A DNA stretch of 45,587 nt. It comes from an uncultured Zoogloea sp. GTDB lineage: Bacteria > Pseudomonadota > Gammaproteobacteria > Burkholderiales > Rhodocyclaceae. Below are positions 1 through 7,014 of the stretch, in pieces (the stretch's first letter is position 1; the number at the start of each line of letters is the position of its first letter). The notes under the pieces were generated by a model, which saw only the letters and a list, made by a program, of their open reading frames with translations, made no database searches and was not told the DNA's origin. Where the stretch lies: positions 1-45,587 of the forward strand of contig CALBTT010000108.1 of assembly GCA_937967645.1 (NCBI GenBank). The letters are read 5' to 3'. Made by a program: the position numbers and the translations under genes.

Positions 1-49
1 TCACCGCCCCAGCGCCACGTTTCCGTTTGCGCTGCAGCGAAGGAGGCGA

Positions 50-77
50 ATTATACAGACCAATCAAAAACCAGCAA
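50..77 (-). promoter_or_regulatory. candidate sigma-70 promoter reading out of the window
   Basis: On the minus strand there is a perfect -10 hexamer TATAAT (50-55), a 16-bp spacer and a -35-like TTGCTG (72-77). Transcription would start near position 43 and run leftwards out of the window. Bases 1-49 hold no gene I can recognise, so the target is unknown. It lies just downstream of the tRNA-Pro terminator, so it would start a new transcription unit. Confidence 0.45.
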
Positions 78-120
78 TAGATACGTCGACTTTATTTTCA
101 ACCAACAAAACAAAGCCGGA

Positions 121-174
121 CAAAGAAACAAACAAAAGGCCCAGTCCGAAGACTGGGCCTTTTGTTTGTTTCTT

Positions 175-176
<2 letters not shown>
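121..176 (-). terminator. long perfect palindromic terminator of tRNA-Pro
   Basis: Two perfect 26-bp arms (121-146 and 151-176) enclose a four-base loop. On the minus strand the loop reads UUCG closed by a C-G pair, the extra-stable tetraloop. The inner GC-rich stem GGCCCAGTC is followed by a T-rich tract. Because the symmetry extends through the A/T flanks, it should work in both directions. The outer end of the right arm overlaps the tRNA CCA end (175-177). Confidence 0.85.
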
Positions 177-252
<76 letters not shown>

Positions 253-262
253 CAAGCTGCGC

Positions 263-291
263 ATTATAGACATGTCTTTTTGCTTTGCCAA
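263..291 (-). promoter_or_regulatory. sigma-70 promoter of tRNA-Pro
   Basis: The -10 TATAAT (263-268) matches consensus perfectly, the spacer is 17 bp and the -35 TTGGCA (286-291) matches 5 of 6. The base run after the -10 is GCGC, the GC-rich discriminator typical of stringently controlled stable-RNA promoters. An A-rich tract lies upstream of the -35. The predicted start is only a few bases before the mature tRNA 5' end at 251. Confidence 0.8.
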
Positions 292-320
292 GTCTTTTTT
301 GCGCTTTTCTTAAACAGCCC

Positions 321-1271
321 TCAAGCGGAGGCTGGAATCAGGAAATCATCGGAGATTCTGCAACCCAGATCGAAGATACGATCGCGGAAATCCTCCAGGT
401 ACTTTCTGAAGCCGCCTTCAAAGATCCGCTCGATCCGGCCGAAGCGCAGGTGGGACTCCAGCTCTCCCGCCAGGCGTTCGGTCTCGGCCGAGCGTGCATT
501 GGAGACGCGGGTCAGATTGGAGTACACCTCCTTCATGCTGCGGGCCAAGGAACGGGGCATGTCGGCGCGCAGGATGAGCAACTCGGCCACCCGCAGGGGG
601 GTGATCTGGTCGCGATAGACCTTTCGATATACCTCGAAGGCAGACACGGACTGGAGGAGCGCACTCCATTGATAGTAATCGGCAGCGTGCGCCGACGCCT
701 CGTCTGCACCAGGCAGCAGGTTGAGATACTTCACCTCGAGGATCCGGGCCGTGTTGTCGGCCCGCTCGAGGAAGGTGCCCAGGCGGATGAAACGCAGCGC
801 CTCGTCTTGCAGCATCGTGCCGATGGTGACGCCGCGCGACAGGTGCGACCGATACTTGACCCATTCGAAGAAGGCTCCGGGTCCGCTCTCGAGAAGCTTG
901 GCCACGGAGAAGTCACGCATCTTGAGCCAGGTCTCATTAGAGGTTTCCCACAACTCCGAGGTGAGCGTACCTCGCACGGCGTGGGCATTCTCCCGGGTGG
1001 CGCGCAGGCAGCGGTAGATACTGCCAGGGTTGTCCCGGTCGAAGATCATGAACTCAAGCACGGCTTCGGTCGTGTAGGCCGGGTGCTTGGCCAGGAAGGT
1101 GTCCTGCAACTCCATGATCTTGAGCATCCCGGCCCACATGACCTCGACCTCCTCGCCGTTCTGAGGCAACAGGGAGAGGCGGTAGGTCACATCGAGGATG
1201 CGCGCGGTGTTCTCGGCCCGTTCCATATAACGGGCCATCCAGAAGAGGTGGTCGGCAGTTCTACTCAGCAT
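321..1271 (-). CDS. alpha-E domain-containing protein (DUF403)
   Basis: This 316-residue protein belongs to the alpha-E (DUF403, COG2307) family: the start MLSRTADHLFWMARYMERAE and the later FLERADNTARILEVKY are family hallmarks, and the length is normal. It is predicted all-helical and cytoplasmic, with no signal peptide. Comparative genomics places the family beside circularly permuted ATP-grasp and transglutaminase-like proteins in predicted peptide-synthesis or peptide-tagging clusters, but no reaction is firmly established. It starts three bases after the stop of the ATP-grasp gene, and its GGAGG ribosome-binding site lies inside the end of that gene, so the two are one operon and probably translationally coupled. 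The expected transglutaminase partner is at 15989-16894 rather than here. Confidence 0.9.
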   Translation of the reverse strand: MLSRTADHLFWMARYMERAENTARILDVTYRLSLLPQNGEEVEVMWAGMLKIMELQDTFLAKHPAYTTEAVLEFMIFDRDNPGSIYRCLRATRENAHAVRGTLTSELWETSNETWLKMRDFSVAKLLESGPGAFFEWVKYRSHLSRGVTIGTMLQDEALRFIRLGTFLERADNTARILEVKYLNLLPGADEASAHAADYYQWSALLQSVSAFEVYRKVYRDQITPLRVAELLILRADMPRSLARSMKEVYSNLTRVSNARSAETERLAGELESHLRFGRIERIFEGGFRKYLEDFRDRIFDLGCRISDDFLIPASA

Positions 1272-1274
1272 TTT

Positions 1275-2693
1275 TCAGGCCTCCAGTACCCAGGTGTCCT
1301 TGGTGCCACCGCCCTGAGACGAGTTCACCACCAGTGATCCTTCACGCAGGGCGACGCGGGTCAGGCCGCCCGGCACCATCTGGACTTCGGTTCCGGACAG
1401 TACGAAGGGTCGCAGGTCCAGGTGGCGCGGCGCGATGCCGTTTTCAACGAAGGTCGGACAATTCGAAAGGGCCAGCGTCGGCTGGGCGATGTACTTCTCG
1501 GGGTTGGCGATCAGGTACTTGCGGAAAGTCTCGATCTGCTCCTTGGTGGAGGCAGGCCCCACCAGCATGCCGTAGCCGCCCGCTCCGTGCACTTCCTTGA
1601 CCACCAGCTCCGGCAGATGGGCCAGGGTGTAGGCCAGATCTTCGGGCTTGCGGCACATGTAGGTGGGCACGTTGTTGAGGGTCGGCTCCTCACCCAGGTA
1701 GAAGCGGATCATCTCCGGCACATACGGATAGATGGACTTGTCGTCCGCCACGCCGGTACCGATGGCATTCGAAACGGTGACGCGGCCGGCACGGTAGGCG
1801 TCGAGCAGGCCCGGAACGCCGAGCATCGAGTCCTTGCGGAAATACTTGGGATCGAGGAAGTCGTCATCCACGCGGCGGTAGATCACATCCACCCGGCGCG
1901 GCCCCTGGGTGGTGCGCATGTAGACCTGATCCTCGCGAACGAAGAGATCCTGACCTTCGACAAGTTCGACCCCCATCTGCTGCGCCAGGAAGGCGTGCTC
2001 GAAGTAGGCACTGTTGTAGGCGCCGGGCGTCAGGACCACCACGGTCGGATCCGTGACTCCCTGCGGGGCCAGGCTGCGCAGGGTATGCAGCAGCATGTCG
2101 GGGTAGTGCTCGACGGGCGCCACCTTGTGACGGGCGAACAATTCAGGGAAGAGCCGCATCATCATGCGGCGGTCTTCAAGCATGTAGGACACGCCGGACG
2201 GCACCCGCAGGTTGTCCTCGAGCACATAAAACTCACCCTGCCCGGCACGCACCACATCCACCCCGGCGATGGCCGCATAGATGTCGCAGGGCACGTTCAC
2301 ACCCTGCATCTCCGGCCGGTACTGGGCATTGTTCAGGACCTGCTCGGCGGGGATGTGCCCGGCCTTCAGGATCTCCTGATCGTGGTAGATGTCGTGGATG
2401 AAGCAGTTCAGGGCCTTCACCCGCTGACGCAGGCCGGCTTCCAGATCCTTCCACTCCTTGGCAGGAATGATGCGGGGAATGATGTCGAAGGGAATGAGCC
2501 GCTCGGTGCCCGACTCCTCGCCGTACACCGCGAAGGTGATGCCGTAGCGATGGAACAGGGCGTCGGCTTCGGCCCGCTTGCGCTCGATGCGGTCTGCGGG
2601 CGTTTCACGCAGCCACGCGGCGTAGCCCGCGTAATGGGCACGGACACTCCCATCGTCCGCGGTCATTTCATTGAAGAATTTTGTGATGGCCAT
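1275..2693 (-). CDS. circularly permuted ATP-grasp protein (DUF404/DUF407)
   Basis: This 472-residue protein is a circularly permuted ATP-grasp enzyme. Visible landmarks are VLEDNLRVPSGVSYM (about residues 157-171), a probable ATP-binding lysine and glycine loop in VVKEVHGAGGYGM (364-376), LDLRPF (425-430) and the C-terminal GLTRVAL...NSSQGGGTKDTWVL (443-470). ATP-grasp enzymes form C-N or C-S bonds through acyl-phosphates; the family is predicted to be a peptide or amide ligase, but its substrate is unknown. It is the first gene of an operon with the alpha-E gene. The ATG at 2693 has a modest AGGCGA ribosome-binding site and lies about 37 nt downstream of a candidate sigma-54 start site, which suggests nitrogen-type control (inference). 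No Anbu proteasome-like gene is present nearby. Confidence 0.9.
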   Translation of the reverse strand: MAITKFFNEMTADDGSVRAHYAGYAAWLRETPADRIERKRAEADALFHRYGITFAVYGEESGTERLIPFDIIPRIIPAKEWKDLEAGLRQRVKALNCFIHDIYHDQEILKAGHIPAEQVLNNAQYRPEMQGVNVPCDIYAAIAGVDVVRAGQGEFYVLEDNLRVPSGVSYMLEDRRMMMRLFPELFARHKVAPVEHYPDMLLHTLRSLAPQGVTDPTVVVLTPGAYNSAYFEHAFLAQQMGVELVEGQDLFVREDQVYMRTTQGPRRVDVIYRRVDDDFLDPKYFRKDSMLGVPGLLDAYRAGRVTVSNAIGTGVADDKSIYPYVPEMIRFYLGEEPTLNNVPTYMCRKPEDLAYTLAHLPELVVKEVHGAGGYGMLVGPASTKEQIETFRKYLIANPEKYIAQPTLALSNCPTFVENGIAPRHLDLRPFVLSGTEVQMVPGGLTRVALREGSLVVNSSQGGGTKDTWVLEA

Positions 2694-2740
2694 TAGCGCT
2701 CGCCTGTTATGTTGTGAAGCGGAGATACCACCTTTGATAT

Positions 2741-2757
2741 AGCTAAAAGCATGCCAA
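2741..2757 (-). promoter_or_regulatory. candidate sigma-54 (-24/-12) promoter of the ATP-grasp/alpha-E operon
   Basis: The minus strand reads TTGGCATGCTTTTAGCT. The invariant GG (2754-2755) and GC (2742-2743) are exactly 10 bases apart, and the match to YTGGCACG-N4-TTGCW has two mismatches. The predicted start near 2730 is about 37 nt before the ATG. One such match is expected by chance in a window this size, so placement and the NtrC-like site at 2807-2823 carry much of the weight. Confidence 0.45.
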
Positions 2758-2806
2758 TCAAAAAACCTTAGTAATCAGATGACTTTAGGCTTTGGGATCC
2801 CATGCA

Positions 2807-2823
2807 TGCACCATATCAGTGCG
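2807..2823. promoter_or_regulatory. NtrC-like binding site
   Basis: TGCACCATATCAGTGCG matches the NtrC dyad TGCACC-N5-GGTGCA at 10 of 12 positions. It is centred about 85 bp upstream of the start site predicted from the sigma-54 element at 2741-2757, a plausible place for an enhancer-type activator. A second, weaker GCACC half-site lies at 2827-2831. Confidence 0.4.
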
Positions 2824-3019
2824 AACGCACCGAACAAGGGAAAGGGGCCTGCCTTATGTCGGTGCATCCGGTCCGTGCAGTCGCGCCGCGCCCCACCTCG
2901 CGCCAAATGCACAGACCGCCCCGAGTCGGCTGGCATGAAGCCGCTTCATCTACGGGATGCGAATTGAGGCACAGCCAAGGTAGCCAATGTCCGACACGCC
3001 TGCGACGGATTCCCCACAG

Positions 3020-3056
3020 CTTGTCCACAGGCTTACCCACCGATTCTGTGGACAAG
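3020..3056. other. inverted pair of DnaA-box-like sequences
   Basis: Perfect 11-bp arms, CTTGTCCACAG (3020-3030) and CTGTGGACAAG (3046-3056), face each other across 15 bp. Each arm contains TTGTCCACA, one base from the DnaA box TTATCCACA. A third, weaker match, TTCCCCACA, lies just upstream (3010-3018). The site sits in the 407-bp gap between the ATP-grasp gene and rluA. It could bind DnaA as a regulatory or titration site; no origin genes are nearby. Confidence 0.4.
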
Positions 3057-3100
3057 ATCCAGCCATGCAACAATGCCGCGCTGCTTGTCCTGTCACCGCC

Positions 3101-3787
3101 ATGAATCCACCGTCCACGCCCGCTCCGCCGCCACCGATCAGCTACTCGCCACCCGTGGGCCCGCTGATGATCATTTACCTCGATGACAGCCTGATTGTGC
3201 TCGACAAGCCGGCCGGCCTGCTGTCGGTACCAGGCCGGGGCCCGGGGCACGCGGACAGCCTGGCCACCCGGGTCCAGGCGGAATTCCCGGAAGCGCTGAT
3301 CGTTCATCGGCTGGACATGGCCACGTCCGGTCTGATCGTGATGGCCCGGGGCAAGGAGATGGAGCGATGCCTGAGCATCGCCTTCCAGCAGCGCCTGGTC
3401 GAGAAGTGCTATGTGGCCGTGGTCGCGGGCAATCCCCAGCCGGGACATGGCGAGATCGCCCTGCCCCTGATCACTGACTGGCCGAACAGACCCCGCCAGA
3501 AAGTGGATCACGAGACGGGGAAGCCTTCACTGACCCGCTATGAAGTCGCAGCGTTCATCCCCGAAGACGGCACCAGCCGGGTCCGCCTGTACCCACACAC
3601 CGGCCGCTCACACCAACTGCGTGTACATATGCAGGCCATCGGACATCCCATCGTGGGAGATGAGCTCTATGCGCCAAGCCCATGGCGCGAGGCCGCACCC
3701 CGCCTGCTGCTGCATGCGGAGAGCCTGTCCCTGCCCCACCCGGTCAGCGGCGCGGTGCTTGCATTGCACAGCCCGGCGCCCTTCTGA
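3101..3787 (+). CDS. rluA: dual-specificity RNA pseudouridine synthase RluA
   Basis: This 228-residue protein closely follows E. coli RluA in my recollection: LDKPAGLLSVPGR, the catalytic motif HRLDMATSGLIVMARG with the nucleophilic Asp, ITDWPNRPRQKV.HETGKP and TGRSHQLRVHM are all present in order. RluA converts uridine to pseudouridine in 23S rRNA (U746) and in several tRNAs (U32). I chose the ATG at 3101, which gives an N-terminal tail similar in length to E. coli RluA. The frame stays open to 2987 and an internal ATG occurs at 3167; none of these starts has a strong ribosome-binding site. The stop is 9 bp from that of the convergent fbpC gene. Confidence 0.88.
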   Translation: MNPPSTPAPPPPISYSPPVGPLMIIYLDDSLIVLDKPAGLLSVPGRGPGHADSLATRVQAEFPEALIVHRLDMATSGLIVMARGKEMERCLSIAFQQRLVEKCYVAVVAGNPQPGHGEIALPLITDWPNRPRQKVDHETGKPSLTRYEVAAFIPEDGTSRVRLYPHTGRSHQLRVHMQAIGHPIVGDELYAPSPWREAAPRLLLHAESLSLPHPVSGAVLALHSPAPF

Positions 3788-3796
3788 CAAAGGCCA

Positions 3797-4864
3797 TCAG
3801 CCCGTGTGACGGAAGGCGATCACGTGGTCGGCCTCGAGCCGCACGCCGATCTGTTCGCCCAAGGCATGATTGTGATGTGAGGGGACCAGGGAGAGCACCT
3901 CCACGCCGCTGTCGAGGCGCAAGGTGTAGAGAATGTCCGCGCCGCGGAAGGCCTTGTAGCGCACTTCCGCACGGGTCGGACTCGAATCGTCGTGCACCAC
4001 GTCATCCGGGCGCAGCAGAACCTCCACCGCACAGCCCCGGCCACAGGCCTGGCAGCCACGGCTGCATTCCACCGGCACCCCGGAGCTGAGCACTCCCAGC
4101 TCGATGCGCACCCGCCGGTCGTCAAGCACCTCGCCCGGCACGAACACGCCCTTACCGACAAAGTCGGCCACGAAGCGGTTCACAGGGCGGTGGTACAGGT
4201 TGTAGGGCGTATCCCACTGCTGGATGCGCCCGTCGGACATCACGCCGATCTCGTCGGCCATCGCAAAGGCCTCGTGCTGATCGTGGGTGACCAGCACGGC
4301 GGTCATCCCTTCCTTCTTGAGGATCTCGCGCACCTCCACCGAGAGCCGCTCGCGCAGATCGACGTCGAGGTTGGAGAAAGGCTCGTCCAGCAACACCAAC
4401 TCGGGCCGCGGGGCCAGCGCCCGGGCCAGCGCCACCCGCTGCTGCTGACCGCCGGACAGTTCATGGGGAAACTTGTGCCCCTGCCCGCCCAGGCCCACCG
4501 TCACCAGCAGCTCCTCGACCCGCCGGTCCCGTTCAAGGGCGGGCATCCCGCCCAGACCAAAGCCGACGTTGCGCGCCACCGTGAGGTGGGGAAACAGGGC
4601 GTAATCCTGGAACACCATGCCCACTTGCCGCTTCTCGGGAGGCACCCGGCGCCCCGGCGAACTCACCGGCGAACCGTTGATGAGGATCTCGCCGCCCGCC
4701 ACATCCTCGAAGCCCGCGATGCATCGCAACAAGGTGGTCTTGCCGCAACCGGACGGCCCGAGCAGACAGGCGATGCTGCCCTGCTCCAGCCGGAAGTCGA
4801 CGCCATTGACGATGGTGTGGCTGCCGTAGCGCTGGACAACAGCCTTGAGTTCAAGTTTGGACAT
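3797..4864 (-). CDS. fbpC: Fe(3+) ABC transporter ATP-binding protein
   Basis: This 355-residue ATPase energises iron import. It has Walker A GPSGCGKTT (36-44), Q-loop Q86, signature LSGGQ (136-140), Walker B LVLLDEPF (157-164) and the switch histidine H194. A C-terminal regulatory domain of about 120 residues follows. The closest type is the FbpC/AfuC iron group. That domain contains an unusual four-cysteine cluster, C267-x3-C271-x2-C274-x3-C278. The frame extends upstream to 5032, but that would run into the divergent permease gene, so the ATG at 4864 is preferred. There is no ribosome-binding site and the predicted transcription start is at or within a base of the ATG, suggesting a leaderless message. 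No iron-binding protein gene (fbpA) is adjacent. Confidence 0.88.
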   Translation of the reverse strand: MSKLELKAVVQRYGSHTIVNGVDFRLEQGSIACLLGPSGCGKTTLLRCIAGFEDVAGGEILINGSPVSSPGRRVPPEKRQVGMVFQDYALFPHLTVARNVGFGLGGMPALERDRRVEELLVTVGLGGQGHKFPHELSGGQQQRVALARALAPRPELVLLDEPFSNLDVDLRERLSVEVREILKKEGMTAVLVTHDQHEAFAMADEIGVMSDGRIQQWDTPYNLYHRPVNRFVADFVGKGVFVPGEVLDDRRVRIELGVLSSGVPVECSRGCQACGRGCAVEVLLRPDDVVHDDSSPTRAEVRYKAFRGADILYTLRLDSGVEVLSLVPSHHNHALGEQIGVRLEADHVIAFRHTG

Positions 4865-4899
4865 GGTATCGATTATAATTCGCAATAAGCCAAAGCCAA
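4865..4899. promoter_or_regulatory. shared divergent promoter with Fur-box-like sequence (fbpC/fbpB)
   Basis: Only 37 bp separate the two start codons. Read on the minus strand, 4865-4883 matches the 19-bp Fur consensus at 13 of 19 positions. The same segment carries overlapping TATAAT hexamers on both strands: minus 4872-4877, with a -35-like TTGGCT at 4894-4899 and a 16-bp spacer; plus 4874-4879. A Fur dimer bound here would cover both -10 elements, so iron-dependent repression in both directions is likely (inference). Confidence 0.5.
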
Positions 4900-4901
4900 C
4901 C

Positions 4902-6554
4902 ATGACAGCCCGACTCTTTCGTCTCCACGCCGGATCGCTCTCCCCCCTGGTCCTGACTGCCTTCCTGATCGCCCTGCTGGCCGGTCTGCCGGTCGCCAGC
5001 GTGGGCTTCAATCTGTTCCTGGGCGGCACCAATCAGACCTGGTCCCACCTTGCGGGCACCGTTCTGCCTGAATACATCGGCAACTCCCTCACTCTGTGCC
5101 TGGGCGTCGGAGTCGGCGTGGCGGTCATCGGCGTCACCACCGCCTGGCTCACCGCCATGCATGACTTTCCGGGCCGCAAGGTCTTCGAATGGGCGCTGGT
5201 GCTGCCCCTCGCCATGCCGGCCTACGTCATGGCCTATGTGTATACCGACTTCCTGCAGTTCGTCGGCCCGGTCCAGACCAGCCTGCGCGAGTTCTTTGAA
5301 TGGCGGCGAGGCGACTACTACTTTCCGGATATCCGCACGCTCCCCGGCGCCATGCTGATGTTCGTCTTCGTGCTCTACCCCTATGTCTACCTGCTGGCCC
5401 GCACCGCCTTCCTTGAGCGGGCCGGGGGGGTGCTGGAGGCTGCCCGTACCCTGGGCATCGGTCCCTGGCGGGCCTTCTTCACCATCTCCCTTCCGCTGGC
5501 CCGGCCGGCAGTGGCAGCGGGCGTCGCCCTGGCCCTCATGGAGACCCTGGCCGACTACGGCACGGTGGCCTACTTCGCGGTCAATACCTTCACCACCGGC
5601 ATCTACCGGGCCTGGTTCTCCCTCGGCGACCGGATCGCCTCGGCCCAGCTCGCCGCCATCCTGCTCGGATTCGTGCTGCTGCTGGTGGTGATCGAACGCC
5701 TCACCCGCGGGCGGGCCCGCTACCACAACACCTCCCAGCGGGCGCGCCCGCCGGTCTCGCGGCTGCCTGGGGGAGCCGGGCTGCTGGCCATGCTGGCCTG
5801 CGCCCTGCCGCTGATCCTCGGCTTCCTGCTGCCTGCCACCCTGCTGCTGCGCATGGCCTTCGGCGAGGGAGACAGCCAGTTCGGCGCGCGCTTCGTCACC
5901 CTGGCCGGCAACAGCCTGACCCTGGCCGGGCTCACCGCACTGGTCGCGGTGCTGCTGGCCGTCCTGCTGGCCTACAGCGCACGCCTCACCAAAACAATGT
6001 TGTCACGCGGCCTGAACCGACTGGTCGGGCTGGGTTACGCCGTGCCCGGCACCGTGATCGCCGTTGGCGTGCTGATCCCGGTCACCCGCCTCGACAACTG
6101 GCTGGCGGGTCAATGGCAGGCCTGGTTCGGGGTCAATCCGGGCCTGCTCCTCACCGGCGGCATCGCGGCGCTGGTCTACGCCTACCTGGTGCGCTTCCTG
6201 GCGGTCGCCCTGCAGACAGTCGAAGCCAGCCTGTCGAAGATCACCCCCAGCATGGACGACGCGGCCCGCAGCCTGGGTCTCGGCCAGGGCAGCACCCTCC
6301 GCCGGGTGCATGTGCCGATCCTGCGCGGTAGCCTGTTCACGGCCGGCCTGCTGGTCTTCGTGGATGTCATGAAGGAGCTGCCCGCCACCCTGGTGATGCG
6401 GCCCTTCAATTTCGACACCCTGGCCACCCAGACCTATGTGCTGGCCTCCGACGAGCGCCTCACCGAGGCCTCCACGGCGGCGCTGGCCATCGTGGCGGTG
6501 GGGCTGCTGCCCCTGATCGCCCTGTCGCGGCAGATCTCCCGCCAACGAAGGTAG
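4902..6554 (+). CDS. fbpB: Fe(3+) ABC transporter permease
   Basis: This 550-residue inner-membrane permease is a fused double-domain protein of the FbpB/AfuB/SfuB type, with two BinPDT-like halves of about six helices each. Each half carries an EAA-type loop for docking the ATPase: LEAARTLGIGPWRAFFTISLPLARP in the first and DDAARSLGLGQGSTLRRVHVPILRG in the second. LADYGTVAYFAVNTFTTGIY and MKELPATLVMRPFNFDTLAT are typical of ferric-iron permeases. The ATG at 4902 is chosen over the in-frame 4845 start because the latter would overlap fbpC. No clear ribosome-binding site is seen. It works with fbpC on the other strand; the periplasmic binding protein must be encoded elsewhere. Confidence 0.88.
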   Translation: MTARLFRLHAGSLSPLVLTAFLIALLAGLPVASVGFNLFLGGTNQTWSHLAGTVLPEYIGNSLTLCLGVGVGVAVIGVTTAWLTAMHDFPGRKVFEWALVLPLAMPAYVMAYVYTDFLQFVGPVQTSLREFFEWRRGDYYFPDIRTLPGAMLMFVFVLYPYVYLLARTAFLERAGGVLEAARTLGIGPWRAFFTISLPLARPAVAAGVALALMETLADYGTVAYFAVNTFTTGIYRAWFSLGDRIASAQLAAILLGFVLLLVVIERLTRGRARYHNTSQRARPPVSRLPGGAGLLAMLACALPLILGFLLPATLLLRMAFGEGDSQFGARFVTLAGNSLTLAGLTALVAVLLAVLLAYSARLTKTMLSRGLNRLVGLGYAVPGTVIAVGVLIPVTRLDNWLAGQWQAWFGVNPGLLLTGGIAALVYAYLVRFLAVALQTVEASLSKITPSMDDAARSLGLGQGSTLRRVHVPILRGSLFTAGLLVFVDVMKELPATLVMRPFNFDTLATQTYVLASDERLTEASTAALAIVAVGLLPLIALSRQISRQRR

Positions 6555-6574
6555 GACAGCAGCCGACCCGAGCG

Positions 6575-6970
6575 CTACAGGCGCAACCCTTGGATATAGC
6601 GGTATTCCTGGGTCAGGCCAGCATAGCCCCAGGCATCCGCGGGCGGTTCATGCAAGGTCACATAACTGGCCGGTACAAGCCCCGGAAGGCGCGCCGCCAA
6701 CGCGGCGAAAACCTCGCGGATGAACGTAGCCTTTTCCCCCTTGGTGTTGGTTCCCGCGGTGATGCGGATCTCGAGCAGGGCCCCAGACTGACCGGGCTCC
6801 AGCCCGGCCCCCCCAAGAAACCAGTCGGCCAGCGGCACGCGCCGTACCGTCACCACGGTCAATTCGCGCTTCTTGCCAAGCCTTGCGGCGGTCAGATCGG
6901 TCAGCACGGCAGCCAGGTCGGCATGGGCAGGCGCCTCGGCGGAGGCATAGGACAAGTTCAGGTAAGGCAT
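6575..6970 (-). CDS. tautomerase superfamily protein
   Basis: This 131-residue protein begins Met-Pro-Tyr-Leu-Asn-Leu, so after Met removal the N-terminal proline would be the catalytic base of the tautomerase superfamily. It is about twice as long as a 4-oxalocrotonate tautomerase subunit, consistent with an internally duplicated beta-alpha-beta fold. The second half contains RITAGTNTKGEKATFIREVFAAL, resembling the tautomerase helix region but without a second proline start. The ATG at 6970 has an AAGGAG ribosome-binding site six bases upstream; an in-frame GTG immediately precedes it. The substrate is unknown. It lies downstream of, and in line with, the MFS gene (45-bp gap), so co-transcription is possible, and it converges on fbpB. 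Confidence 0.75.
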   Translation of the reverse strand: MPYLNLSYASAEAPAHADLAAVLTDLTAARLGKKRELTVVTVRRVPLADWFLGGAGLEPGQSGALLEIRITAGTNTKGEKATFIREVFAALAARLPGLVPASYVTLHEPPADAWGYAGLTQEYRYIQGLRL

Positions 6971-7014
6971 CACACACTCCTTCGATTAGAAAATGGACTT
7001 GCTGGCAGGCTTCT

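Noticed and set aside
2779..2967. short open frame between the ATP-grasp gene and rluA
   Set aside because: No ribosome-binding site, no recognisable similarity, and it overlaps the NtrC-like site.
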